Origin: Neorhizobium sp. NCHU2750
GTDB lineage: Bacteria; Pseudomonadota; Alphaproteobacteria; Rhizobiales; Rhizobiaceae
NCBI RefSeq assembly: GCF_003597675.1
Contig: NZ_CP030827.1
Location: forward strand, 3,717,501-3,781,500
Length of the DNA: 64,000 bases
Reading direction: 5' to 3'
This document shows, one piece after another, positions 37,631-45,946 of this stretch. A program made the position numbers and the translations under genes. The notes beneath the pieces were generated by a model. That model did no database searches. It saw nothing but the letters and a program-made list of their open reading frames with translations, and had not been told where the DNA came from. How positions within the stretch are numbered: the stretch's first letter is position 1; each line of letters begins with the position of its first letter.

Positions 37631-38680
37631 TTATTGCTCGATCAGCTTGTTCCAGCGGCTGTTCCACTCGGCCCGCTTGGTGTTGATCGCATCCCAATCG
37701 AGGACGACGGCGGTCTTCATATAGGTCTGGAAGGCGGCAAGCTTGGCCTGGCCCTCCGGCGTCGAGGAAACGGCCTTCGGGTTGGACGGATAGACGTCGC
37801 CGGCATCGAGCGCCTTCGACTGCGCGTCGGCCGACATCAGGTAGGCGGCGAGCTTCTGCGTCAGTTCCGGCTCGTTGTTCTTGGCAATCGTGCAGGCGGT
37901 ATACATCAGCACGACCGAACCTTCCTTCGGCTGCGCATATTCGACCGGAATATTCTGCGCCTTCAGCGTGTTGACGGCCGTCGGCGTCAGCGGGAAGATC
38001 GCGGCTTCGCCCGACTGCGTCATTTCGGAGATCTTGGCCGAGCTCGGAATATATTCGATGACGTTCTTGCCGATCATGTCGCTGAACTTGGAAAAGCCGG
38101 GTTCGACATTGGTTTCGTCACCACCCTGGATGCGGTTGAACATCAGGAAGGCATGCAGGCCAAAGGAGGATGCGGAAGCCGACTGGAAGACGACCTTGTT
38201 GGCGAATTTCGGATCGGCGAAATCCATCCACGATGTCGGCGGTGCCCAGCCGTTATCGGCAAACACCTTGGTGTTGTAGGCAATCCCGGTCATGCCCATG
38301 TTGATGCCGACAGCCATGTCGTCCTTCATCCGCGCGGCCTTGTCGACTTCACGCAGTTCCGGGCTGTCCTGCAGCTTCTCGCAAAGGCCGAGCCCGATGG
38401 CGCGCACCATGATGCCGTCGTCGAGGAACATCAGGTTCATCTGCGGCGCGTCCTTCGAAGCGGTCGCCTTGGCCAGGATGTCGGCCGAGGTACCCGGCAC
38501 CACGACGATCTTCACGTCATTGGCCTTTTCGAAGGCAGGAAAGACCGCATCGGTGAAAGTGCGCTCGAGATTGCCGCCGTTCATCCCGACATAGAGGGTC
38601 TTCGTCTCGGCATGGGCGGAGCCCGCAACGGTCAGGCATGCGATGCTGGCGGCAAGTGCCGCATAGATGGATTTCATCAT
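37631..38680 (-). CDS. ABC transporter substrate-binding protein (PotD/PotF-like)
   Basis: A 349-residue periplasmic binding protein with a signal peptide (1-24, cut after SAHA). Features are TLYVGMNGGNLERTFTDAVF near the mature N-terminus, VVVPGTSADILAKA, FLDDGIMVRAI, GINMGMTGIAYNTKVF and SWMDFADPKFANKV. These recall spermidine/putrescine and iron-type binding proteins of extracellular solute-binding family 1/8. It starts directly after the stop of the FAD oxidoreductase gene (no gap; ATG ATG at 38680/38677). Being encoded last in the operon, after the oxidase genes, is unusual for a binding protein. The ligand is unknown and likely the substrate of the neighbouring dehydrogenase. Confidence 0.87.
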   Translation of the reverse strand: MMKSIYAALAASIACLTVAGSAHAETKTLYVGMNGGNLERTFTDAVFPAFEKANDVKIVVVPGTSADILAKATASKDAPQMNLMFLDDGIMVRAIGLGLCEKLQDSPELREVDKAARMKDDMAVGINMGMTGIAYNTKVFADNGWAPPTSWMDFADPKFANKVVFQSASASSFGLHAFLMFNRIQGGDETNVEPGFSKFSDMIGKNVIEYIPSSAKISEMTQSGEAAIFPLTPTAVNTLKAQNIPVEYAQPKEGSVVLMYTACTIAKNNEPELTQKLAAYLMSADAQSKALDAGDVYPSNPKAVSSTPEGQAKLAAFQTYMKTAVVLDWDAINTKRAEWNSRWNKLIEQ

Positions 38681-39850
38681 TCACGTTCCCCTTGGTTCGA
38701 GGCTCTCTTGCAAAGCGCCGGCGCCCGAGCCCTGGGCGGCGCCGACGGAAAAACGGGTGATCGCAAAGGAGTCGATCGGTGTCGTGGCCTTGCCATCGGT
38801 AACAAGCTCGGCGATCACTTCGCCGACGCCCGGCGCGATCTGGAAGCCGGCGCCGGAAAAGCCGAAGGCATGGATCAGCCCGGCCGTGGTACTGCTTGCG
38901 CCGATCACCGGGTTCTTGTCCGGCATCGCACCTTCGGTCCCGGACCAGAAACGGATCGCATGGGCATGCTTGAGCGAAGGAAAGAGCTGCGCCGCGCGCT
39001 GCATGACGACGGATACGCCCTCGGCCGTCGGCCGCGAGAAATCCTCGTTGTCGGCGCGCGCCAGACCGCGTTGGCCACCGATGATGCAATTGCCGCGCTC
39101 GACCTGCCGGGCATAGACATTACCGCCCTCGACGCCGGTATTGACCGTCATGAACACCTTCATCGGTTCGGTGACGATCATCGACGGATAGATCCGCCCG
39201 AGCGGCACACCCTCGCCGAAGGCATCCGCAAACGGCCCGGCCCAGGCGCCGGCGGCATTGATGAGATGCGCCGCACGGATCTGCGGCATGCCCTGCGCCT
39301 CGACGAGAAAGCCGTCCTGCTCCTTCGACACGCCGAGAACCGGGGTCTGCTCGAACACCTGAACGCCCGCCCGCCTTGCGGCCGCAGCAAACCCGGCCGA
39401 GACGAGCCGGGGGTTCGCCTGTCCGTCATCCGCCGAAAACGACGCGCCGACGACGATGCTGCGGTCGATCCACGGAAACCGCTCCGCAAGCGCATTGGCG
39501 CCGAGCAGCTCGAGCTTCAGATCCGAAGTGGCAGCCACCCTGGCATAGTCCTCGAGCGAGGCCATCTCCGCCTCGCTGCGGGCAAGCTTCAGCTGACCGG
39601 TGCGGCGGAACTCTCCGTCTATGCCGATCAGTTGCTGGAGTTTCGGCCATATCGCATGCGCCCGCTGCGCCAACGGCAATTGATGCGTCGGGCGCCCCTG
39701 GCGGCGCACCCCACCATAATTGACACCGCTTGCCTGCGCACCGCAGAAGCCGCGCTCGAGAAGTGCAACCGACAGGCCCTTGTTTTTCAGCGCCAGAGCC
39801 GCCGAACAACCGACCAGCCCCCCGCCGATAATGGCGACATCGACCTTCAT
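38681..39850 (-). CDS. FAD-dependent amino-acid/amine oxidoreductase (DadA/HcnC/OoxB-like)
   Basis: A 389-residue flavoprotein of the D-amino-acid oxidase/DAO family. The FAD motif VAIIGGGLVGCSAALALK is at the N-terminus, NYGGVRRQGR follows, and NAAGAWAG and FGFSGAGFQIAPGVGEV near the end are typical. This would be the catalytic beta subunit of a heteromeric dehydrogenase, passing electrons through the two neighbouring Fe-S/FAD proteins. HcnC, opine-oxidase subunit B and hydroxyproline dehydrogenases are its nearest kin by architecture. ATG 39850 is chosen because the Rossmann strand starts two residues later; it overlaps the preceding stop by four bases. Confidence 0.88.
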   Translation of the reverse strand: MKVDVAIIGGGLVGCSAALALKNKGLSVALLERGFCGAQASGVNYGGVRRQGRPTHQLPLAQRAHAIWPKLQQLIGIDGEFRRTGQLKLARSEAEMASLEDYARVAATSDLKLELLGANALAERFPWIDRSIVVGASFSADDGQANPRLVSAGFAAAARRAGVQVFEQTPVLGVSKEQDGFLVEAQGMPQIRAAHLINAAGAWAGPFADAFGEGVPLGRIYPSMIVTEPMKVFMTVNTGVEGGNVYARQVERGNCIIGGQRGLARADNEDFSRPTAEGVSVVMQRAAQLFPSLKHAHAIRFWSGTEGAMPDKNPVIGASSTTAGLIHAFGFSGAGFQIAPGVGEVIAELVTDGKATTPIDSFAITRFSVGAAQGSGAGALQESLEPRGT

Positions 39851-41253
39851 TGCGCAGCCTCCCCGCTCATGCCGGACGCCGGCTCGGAAAGCGAAATCGG
39901 CAAAGGCTTGACCGGCGCCTGCCCGCGCAGGCGACCGACGGCGGCTATCGGCCGCCCGGTCGACACGGCGAGAAGCTCGGCTGCCGCAGCACCACAGACA
40001 CGGCCCTGGCAACGCCCCATGCCGACGCGGCTCACCGCCTTAAGCCGGTTCATCTCGACGATGCCGAAATGATCGGTGGCATTGCGGATCGTCGCCACGT
40101 CGATCTCCTCGCAGCGACAGACCATGGTCTCGCCCGGCAGATCGGCGATCCAGTGGGCCGGAAACGGAAAGGACTGTTCGAGAACATTGCGGAAGGCGAA
40201 GATCTTCTGAAGTTTCCGCTCGATGAAGCCGGCACGGCCGGCATCGACGCCAAGGCCACGATCCTCGATCAACGACAGCGCGGCGCGCTCGCCGGAAAGC
40301 TCGGCGGCATCGGCACCGGCAATGCCGGACCCGTCACCGGCGAGATAGACGCCAGCGACGGTTGATCGCCGGGCGGCATCGACTTCCGGCAGGAAGACAC
40401 GGTCCCGTTCGTTGAAGGCGAACTGGCAACCGGCAAGATCGGCAAGCTGGGTTTCCGGCTTGAGCCCGAGCCCGAAGCCTGCGCCATCGCATGACAGGTG
40501 CCGGCGCTTGCCTCGCGCCTCGAACGAGACGCCCTCGACACGGCCTTTCCCCTCGAAGCAAAGCTTGGTGATCCCATAATGGAAAGCCACGCCCTTCATC
40601 ATCATGTCGGCCACGAAGCGCGTGCCGCGCATGACGACGGCGGGAAAGGACGACAGTGCCTTGGTCATGGCCATCTGGGCGCTGAAAGGCGCCGCATCGA
40701 GCACCGCCACGACCTTCACACCGGCCTTCATATATTGCCAGGCGACCAGATAGAGCAGCGGCCCCGTGCCGGCAAACACGACGCGCGAACCGATAACGCA
40801 GCCCTGCGCCTTCAAGGCGATCTGCGACCCGCCGAGCGAGAACACGCCGGGAAGCGTCCAGCCGGGAACCGGCAGGATCCGGTCCATCGCGCCTGTCGCA
40901 AGAATCAACCCGTCATGCGGAAGCCGCCGGTGGCTGCCATTCGTCACCACCTCGGCAACCCCATCCGACAGGCCCCAGACGAGACTGCCCGGCAGATAAT
41001 CGAGCTTGCCCTGCAGCCCTTCGAATTCCCGATGCAGTCGTTCGGCCTTCGGCGCCTCCGATCCATAGCGCGCCCTGGCGTTTCGTCCATCCGGCACGAG
41101 CGGCTGGCGATAGATCTGGCCGCCGCATGCCGGCGCCTCGTCGACGACGATCGGGCGAAGCCCTGCCCTGACGAGCGTGGCGGCAGCACGAATGCCGGCC
41201 GGGCCAGCACCGACGATCAGCGGCTGGCCGCGGTCTTGTGTACCGCCGCTCAT
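39847..41253 (-). CDS. FAD/NAD(P)-binding oxidoreductase with BFD-type [2Fe-2S] domain (HcnB/OoxA-like)
   Basis: A 468-residue protein of the HcnB/opine-oxidase subunit A type. It opens with LIVGAGPAGIRAAATLVRAG (FAD), has CGGQIYRQP, an ATGAMDRILPVPGW segment, and VYLAGDGSGIAGADAAEL in the second FAD region. The C-terminus has a bacterioferritin-associated ferredoxin-like cluster site (MVCRCEEID, later GRCQGRVCG). It should take electrons from the DadA-like subunit. ATG 41253 has GGGAGA seven bases upstream and overlaps the stop of the [2Fe-2S] gene (ATGA), and its own stop overlaps the next start, so all three subunits are coupled. Confidence 0.87.
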   Translation of the reverse strand: MSGGTQDRGQPLIVGAGPAGIRAAATLVRAGLRPIVVDEAPACGGQIYRQPLVPDGRNARARYGSEAPKAERLHREFEGLQGKLDYLPGSLVWGLSDGVAEVVTNGSHRRLPHDGLILATGAMDRILPVPGWTLPGVFSLGGSQIALKAQGCVIGSRVVFAGTGPLLYLVAWQYMKAGVKVVAVLDAAPFSAQMAMTKALSSFPAVVMRGTRFVADMMMKGVAFHYGITKLCFEGKGRVEGVSFEARGKRRHLSCDGAGFGLGLKPETQLADLAGCQFAFNERDRVFLPEVDAARRSTVAGVYLAGDGSGIAGADAAELSGERAALSLIEDRGLGVDAGRAGFIERKLQKIFAFRNVLEQSFPFPAHWIADLPGETMVCRCEEIDVATIRNATDHFGIVEMNRLKAVSRVGMGRCQGRVCGAAAAELLAVSTGRPIAAVGRLRGQAPVKPLPISLSEPASGMSGEAAQ

Positions 41254-41540
41254 GCCCGCTCTCCCGCGCCTGTGATGACCTTCATTCCCTCGGCGAGCGG
41301 GGTCGAACAGGCACGAACCCGTTCGCCGCTTTCCAGCGTCACCCAGCAGTCCTGGCAGGCCGACATCTGGCAGAAGCCGGCGCGCGGCTCCTGGGTGAAG
41401 TCGCTCGGCCGCAGCATGTCGTCCACGGTGAGGATGGCGCTGAGCAGCGTGTCGCCACGCCGTCCCTCGCAAGGCTTTCCGTTCAGCACGAAATGCAGCG
41501 GAACTTCATTCTGTCGCACGATGCGATGCAGCAATGGCAT
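41250..41540 (-). CDS. Small [2Fe-2S] ferredoxin-like subunit (HcnA/OoxC-like)
   Basis: A 96-residue protein whose Cys pattern C57-x4-C62-x2-C65-x12-C78 is that of plant-type [2Fe-2S] domains. The preceding GKPCEGRRGDTLLSAIL is the usual N-terminal part. Such small proteins are the third subunit of hydrogen-cyanide synthase, opine oxidase and D-hydroxyproline dehydrogenase complexes. It starts at ATG 41540, six bases after the stop of the permease gene, and overlaps the next gene by four bases. No reason to suspect truncation. Confidence 0.88.
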   Translation of the reverse strand: MPLLHRIVRQNEVPLHFVLNGKPCEGRRGDTLLSAILTVDDMLRPSDFTQEPRAGFCQMSACQDCWVTLESGERVRACSTPLAEGMKVITGAGERA

Positions 41541-41546
41541 GGCGGT

Positions 41547-42341
41547 TCATTTCTGCCCGACGAGGATACGGTCCAGTCCGAATGCCCGGTCGAGCACGAG
41601 CATGGCGACACCTGTCAGGGCGATCATCAGCGCGGACACGGCAGCCATCATCGGATCGATGGATTCCGTCGCGTACATGTACATCCTGACCGGCAGCGTA
41701 ACGGTCTGGGGTGAGGTGACGAAGATCGACATGGTCAATTCGTCGAAACTGTTGATGAAGGCGAGCAGCCACCCGCCGGTAATGCCGGGCAGGATCATCG
41801 GCACGGTGATCCGCCGGAACACGGTAAGCGGCCCCGCGCCGAGCGTCAGCGCCGCCTGCTCGGCATTGCGGTCGATGCCGGTCAGCGCTGCCATGACGAG
41901 GCGCAGCACATAAGGCGTGATCACCACGACATGGCTCGCCACCAGCCAGCCGAAACTGCCCGTGGCGCCGATCAGCGAGAACAGGCGCAGCAGCGCGACG
42001 CCGAGCACCAGATGCGGGATGATCAGCGGCGACAGGAAGAGCCCGTTGAGGAAGCCACGCCCCGGAAAGGTGTAGCGAGAGATCGCAATGCCGGCCGGCA
42101 GCGAGATCAGCACGGAAATCGTCGCCGACAGGGTCGCGAGCCACAGGCTGTTGTAGAAGGACGTCATGAAGTCCGGATGGACGAACACGGCCTTGAACCA
42201 GCGCAGTGAGAATTCCGTCGTCGGGATGGTGAGCGTGCTGTCGGGCGTGAACGCCACGAGACAGATGATGACGAGCGGCGCCAGCACGAAGCAGACGACG
42301 AGGCCGTGAAAGATGAGGGCGATGGGTCCGTTGCGTTCCAT
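41547..42341 (-). CDS. ABC transporter permease (PotC-like)
   Basis: A 264-residue inner-membrane permease with six membrane segments. The coupling EAA loop is near residues 165-185 (EQAALTLGAGPLTVFRRITVP). The N-terminal segment and FDELTMSIFVTSPQTVTLPVRMY are typical of the PotC side of spermidine/putrescine-type importers. Pairs with the permease encoded directly upstream (11-base gap). Transports the ligand of the binding protein encoded at 37631. Confidence 0.9.
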   Translation of the reverse strand: MERNGPIALIFHGLVVCFVLAPLVIICLVAFTPDSTLTIPTTEFSLRWFKAVFVHPDFMTSFYNSLWLATLSATISVLISLPAGIAISRYTFPGRGFLNGLFLSPLIIPHLVLGVALLRLFSLIGATGSFGWLVASHVVVITPYVLRLVMAALTGIDRNAEQAALTLGAGPLTVFRRITVPMILPGITGGWLLAFINSFDELTMSIFVTSPQTVTLPVRMYMYATESIDPMMAAVSALMIALTGVAMLVLDRAFGLDRILVGQK

Positions 42342-42352
42342 GTGCTTGCCCC

Positions 42353-43207
42353 TCAGCCCAGAACCTTGCGGGCGCGCGCCTCGATCATCCGGTTATAAGC
42401 CAGCATGATCAGAAGGTTGGCGACGAGCACGATGAAGGCGATGGCGGCACCGAGCGGCCAGTTCAGCTCGTGCATGTATTCGTCATAGACGACGGTTGCC
42501 GCCATCTTCAGCCGGCGTCCGCCGAGCAGGCCGGGAATGGCAAACGAGCTTGCCGAAAGGCCGAACACGATCAGGCTGCCGGAAAGGATGCCGAGCGAGA
42601 TCTGCGGCAGGATGATCCGCCGCATCGCCGTGAAGCGCGACGCGCCAAGCGACCATGCCGCCGGCTCAAGACCGGGATCAAGCTTCTGGATCGCCGTCCA
42701 GACGGGGATGATCATGAAGGGCAGCATGACATGGACGAGCGCGATCACGATCGCCGCCTCGCTGTAGAGGATGCGCAGCGGCCCGAAGCCCAGCATGATG
42801 CTTGCCTTGGAAATCAGCCCCGTCGAGCCGAGCAGCATGCTCCATCCGAAAGACCGCACGACGACCGAAACCAGCAGCGGCCCGATGATGACGAGCAGGA
42901 AGATCGACCGCCAGGGGTTCCACATCCTCGACAGGATATAGGCCTCCGGCACGCCGATCGCGACACAGATGATCGTGGTGATGAGCGAGATCTGCAGCGT
43001 CCGCCAGAAGATCGACAGGAAATATGGGTCCGACATCACCGTCGTGTAGTTCGACAGCGTGTAGGTGGGCAGCACGCCAGTATTGTAGTCATAGGCGTGT
43101 ACGGAAAGGATCGCCGTCAGCACCAGCGGCAGGATGACCATGCCGACGAAGAAGATCAGGCCGGGTGTCGACAGGAACCACGGCAGGCCGGAACTGCGCG
43201 CTGTCAT
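42353..43207 (-). CDS. ABC transporter permease (PotB-like)
   Basis: A 284-residue inner-membrane permease with six membrane segments and the EAA loop EPAAWSLGASRFTAMRRIILP. SASSFAIPGLLGGRRLKMAATVVYDEYM near the end is typical of PotB-type partners. ATG 43207 (MTARSSGLPW) gives a four-base overlap with the ATPase stop and is preferred over the longer frame. It forms a heterodimer with the next permease. Confidence 0.9.
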   Translation of the reverse strand: MTARSSGLPWFLSTPGLIFFVGMVILPLVLTAILSVHAYDYNTGVLPTYTLSNYTTVMSDPYFLSIFWRTLQISLITTIICVAIGVPEAYILSRMWNPWRSIFLLVIIGPLLVSVVVRSFGWSMLLGSTGLISKASIMLGFGPLRILYSEAAIVIALVHVMLPFMIIPVWTAIQKLDPGLEPAAWSLGASRFTAMRRIILPQISLGILSGSLIVFGLSASSFAIPGLLGGRRLKMAATVVYDEYMHELNWPLGAAIAFIVLVANLLIMLAYNRMIEARARKVLG

Positions 43208-44274
43208 GCGCCGGCCTCCGCAGGCGCCTTGGTGAGAGGCGAGACGCGCGCGCTTTGCGGCAGCCATGACAGGCCGACCGCTTCGCCTTCGGATGCCGGA
43301 AGGGCGCCACCATCGCTGTTGGGCCAGGACACGACGATCTGGCCGACCGCGGTATCGACGTTGAACAGCCAGTGGCTGCCGAAGAAGAACCGCGCCTTCA
43401 CCACGCCATGCAGATGCCCGCCGCCCGGCGGCAGGATGGTGATCCGCTCGGGACGTAGCGACAGGACAGCCGGCTCGCCCTCGGCGGCGGAACAGTCTCT
43501 CGCCGGCAGGATGACGCCGGATGCCTCGATGCCGAACTTGCGCGCCCGCCCGGAAATGCTGTTCATCTTGCCGATGAAGGAGGAGATGAATTCCGTCGCC
43601 GGCCGGTCGTAGACGGCGTAGGGCGCATCGGCCTGCGTCATCTTTCCATGTTCCATGACGACCACCCGGTCGCTGATCGACAGCGCCTCGCCCTGGTCAT
43701 GCGTCACCATGATCGTCGTGGTGCCGACCGTCTGCTGGATGCGCCGGAGTTCGAACTGCATCTCCTCGCGCAGCTTGGCGTCGAGATTGGAAAGCGGCTC
43801 GTCGAGAAGCAGCACCGGCGGCTCGATCACCAGGGCGCGGGCGATCGCCACGCGCTGGCGCTGGCCACCCGAAAGCTGGCGCGGATAGCGGTCGGAAAAC
43901 CGGTCGAGCCTGACCAGCGAAAGCACCTCCGCCACGCGCTTGTCGCGTTCGGCCTTGGCTACCTTGCGCATCTCCAGCCCGAAGCTGACATTCTGCGCCA
44001 CCGTCATATGCGGGAACAGTGCATAGGTCTGGAACACGATGCCAAGCCCGCGGCGGTTCGGCTTTTCACCCGTGATATTGCGGCCATCGAGGGTGATCGT
44101 GCCGGCCGTCGGTTCGACAAGCCCGGCAATCATCTGCAGCGTCGTCGTCTTGCCGCAACCGGACGGGCCGAGCAGCGAGACGAACTCGCCCTTGCTGACT
44201 TCGAGATTGACCGCATCGACGGCAGTGAAATTGCCATAAATCTTCGACAGCGAATTGAGCGTCAGAAAGCTCAT
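43204..44274 (-). CDS. ABC transporter ATPase (PotA-like)
   Basis: A 356-residue ATPase with GPSGCGKTT (Walker A), LSGGQRQRVAIARAL (signature), VLLLDEPLSNLD (Walker B), MVTHDQGEAL (H-loop), and a C-terminal TOBE domain (~275-340). This is the PotA/FbpC/UgpC subclass, which drives importers for polyamines, sugars or iron. ATG 44274 has GGAG five bases upstream; GTG 44280 is an alternative. First gene of the minus-strand operon that includes two permeases, three oxidoreductase subunits, the binding protein and perhaps ghrA, and divergent from the IclR gene. Confidence 0.92.
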   Translation of the reverse strand: MSFLTLNSLSKIYGNFTAVDAVNLEVSKGEFVSLLGPSGCGKTTTLQMIAGLVEPTAGTITLDGRNITGEKPNRRGLGIVFQTYALFPHMTVAQNVSFGLEMRKVAKAERDKRVAEVLSLVRLDRFSDRYPRQLSGGQRQRVAIARALVIEPPVLLLDEPLSNLDAKLREEMQFELRRIQQTVGTTTIMVTHDQGEALSISDRVVVMEHGKMTQADAPYAVYDRPATEFISSFIGKMNSISGRARKFGIEASGVILPARDCSAAEGEPAVLSLRPERITILPPGGGHLHGVVKARFFFGSHWLFNVDTAVGQIVVSWPNSDGGALPASEGEAVGLSWLPQSARVSPLTKAPAEAGA

Positions 44275-44442
44275 GTCCACTCCAGTAGCGCCGTTTTGCG
44301 CTTTTCTAATTTCGTTCCCGAAATTGAAGAGACAGCAAGAAACTGGAAATGGTCAACAAAAAATTCCAAATGGAAAAATTATCGTTGAAATATTTCGCTA
44401 TATGTAATTCATGACCGATATCGGCGATTTGGATTACGATAA
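44275..44442. promoter_or_regulatory. Divergent control region with IclR-type palindromes
   Basis: This 168-bp, A/T-rich region lies between the ABC/oxidase operon and the IclR gene. It contains AATTTCG-TTCC-CGAAATT (44308-44325), a 7-bp inverted repeat, and TTCCA-AA-TGGAA (44364-44375), with another TGGAA half-site at 44344-44348. IclR-family proteins bind palindromes of the TGGAAAT-type in the promoters of divergent target genes, so these are good operator candidates. Promoter hexamers were not assigned. Confidence 0.65.
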
Positions 44443-45276
44443 ATGGATGACGAAACACCACAGATCTCCAGCGCGAGGCGCGCCCTGATTGTGCTGAAGG
44501 CCCTGGCCGGTGCCGATGGCGAGGGCATGCGGCTGATCGATGTGGCGAAAACGGTCGGTTGCAACCAGCCGACGGCGCATCGCGCCATGCAGGATCTGGT
44601 TGCCGAAGGCTTCGTCGAACAGGTGGCAGGCGGCAAGCGCTATCGCCTGGCACTCGAATTCTTCGTACTCGCCGCCCGCGCCGGACGCACCGATGGCCTG
44701 CGCGAACTGGCGCGGCCGGCGCTTCTGCGCCTTTCGTCCACCTTGACCGACACCATCTTCCTTCTGGTGCGCAACGGCTATGATGCGGTCTGCCTCGATC
44801 GTGTCGAGGGTCCCTTCCCGATCCGCTCCTTCACCGGCGATATCGGTGGCAAGGTACCGCTCGGCATCGGCCAGGGCAGTACCGCCATCCTGGCAAACTT
44901 GCCGGAGGCCGAACGCGAGGCGGTGATCAAGTTCAACATGCCAAGGCTTCTCGACCGCAGCCATGTCGACGAGGCGAGCTTCCGGCTTCTGCTCGCCAAT
45001 GCGCGCGAACAGGGCTTCGTCAGCTTCAATGCCGGCCTCATTCCCGGCATGGCGGGCGTGGCCGTCCCGGTTTGCGATGCGAGCGGCACCGCCGTGGCGG
45101 CACTCAGCGTCGGCACGCTTGCCGAGCGGGCACAGGGGGAAAGACTACAGGCCATGGTCGACATTCTGGCAGCCGAGGCCCGCGAACTGGGACGCAGGAT
45201 CAACCCCTTCGATCCCGCTTTGCGCTCGCCGTCGCGCAGCCTCAGCTACGTACAGGCGCAGACCCGCCCGCTCTGA
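44443..45276 (+). CDS. IclR family transcriptional regulator
   Basis: A 277-residue regulator. The N-terminal winged helix (~10-75: ARRALIVLKALAGADGEGMRLIDVAKTVGCNQ is the first part, then PTAHRAMQDLV) is followed by the IclR ligand domain (~90-260: SFTGDIGGKVPLGIGQGS, GFVSFNAGLIPGMAGVAVPV, AALSVGT). ATG 44443 has no good ribosome site, which suggests low expression. Its place across a palindrome-rich divergent promoter from the transporter/oxidase operon makes it the probable regulator of that operon, with the transported substrate or its oxidation product as effector. Confidence 0.9.
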   Translation: MDDETPQISSARRALIVLKALAGADGEGMRLIDVAKTVGCNQPTAHRAMQDLVAEGFVEQVAGGKRYRLALEFFVLAARAGRTDGLRELARPALLRLSSTLTDTIFLLVRNGYDAVCLDRVEGPFPIRSFTGDIGGKVPLGIGQGSTAILANLPEAEREAVIKFNMPRLLDRSHVDEASFRLLLANAREQGFVSFNAGLIPGMAGVAVPVCDASGTAVAALSVGTLAERAQGERLQAMVDILAAEARELGRRINPFDPALRSPSRSLSYVQAQTRPL

Positions 45277-45281
45277 CGGAC

Positions 45282-45668
45282 CTATTCCTTGCCCTCGTCC
45301 TGCGGCCGCTCTTCCGGGCCAATCCACTTGCGCGGCACACTTTCGCTGCGCGCCGCGCGGTCGCGGTGCAGGGCCGCACGCGACAGCAGCATGAAGGTGA
45401 CCGGCGTGGTGACGGTGACGAAGATGCCGATCAGGATTTCATGGATCACCAGTCGCGACGAAGCGACGGTGAAATAGATCATCGAGGCCAGCATGATGCC
45501 GCCGATCCCCCAGCTCGTGCCGAGCGTCGGCGCATGCAGCCGTTCATAGAAGGTCGGCAGGCGCAGAAAGCCGATCGCCCCGATCAGCGCCAGCCCGGCC
45601 CCGAGAAGCAGGAAAAAGGCGACGGCAAGCGCCACCGGCAAGGGAAGATCTGCGGCGGGATACATCAT
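45282..45668 (-). CDS. phaG: Cation/proton antiporter subunit G
   Basis: A 128-residue protein with three membrane segments and a charged C-terminal tail, matching MnhG/PhaG (GAIGFLRLPTFYERLHAPTLGTSWG and ILIGIFVTVTTPVTFMLLSRAALHRD). It is the last subunit of the Pha (Mrp-type) K+/H+ or Na+/H+ antiporter. Start ATG 45668 overlaps the phaF stop. It is convergent with the IclR gene, 5 bp away, with no visible terminator hairpin. Confidence 0.93.
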   Translation of the reverse strand: MMYPAADLPLPVALAVAFFLLLGAGLALIGAIGFLRLPTFYERLHAPTLGTSWGIGGIMLASMIYFTVASSRLVIHEILIGIFVTVTTPVTFMLLSRAALHRDRAARSESVPRKWIGPEERPQDEGKE

Positions 45669-45946
45669 TCGATCACCTCCCCGCGCATCAGGAATTTGGC
45701 GAGCGCCACGGTGGAAACAAAACCGAGCAGGCCGATCACCAGCGCCGCCTCGAAATAGGTCTCCCGCCCCGTGCCGATACCGAAGGTGACGAACAGCAGC
45801 ATCGCATTGATGTAAAGCGTATCGAGCCCGATGATCCGGTCCTGCGCCCGCGGCCCGCGAAACATCCGGATCGCGGCGATCGCCATGGCGACGACCAGCA
45901 TGAACTGGGCGATCGCCACCGCGCTATAGATGATGACGGCACTCAT
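45665..45946 (-). CDS. phaF: Cation/proton antiporter subunit F
   Basis: A 93-residue protein with three membrane segments, matching MnhF/PhaF (FRGPRAQDRIIGLDTLYINAM). ATG 45946 overlaps the phaE stop, and its own stop overlaps the phaG start. An in-frame upstream extension to 46000 exists but would lie inside phaE. Confidence 0.92.
   Translation of the reverse strand: MSAVIIYSAVAIAQFMLVVAMAIAAIRMFRGPRAQDRIIGLDTLYINAMLLFVTFGIGTGRETYFEAALVIGLLGFVSTVALAKFLMRGEVIE

Noticed and set aside
37634..40072. Plus-strand frame of 812 codons opposite the binding-protein and FAD oxidoreductase genes
   Set aside because: Antisense shadow covering two well-defined minus-strand genes; no coherent protein features.
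44411..44488. Short 25-codon reading frame before and over the IclR start (possible leader peptide)
   Set aside because: It has no ribosome site and no evidence of a regulatory function. The overlap with the IclR start could be chance.
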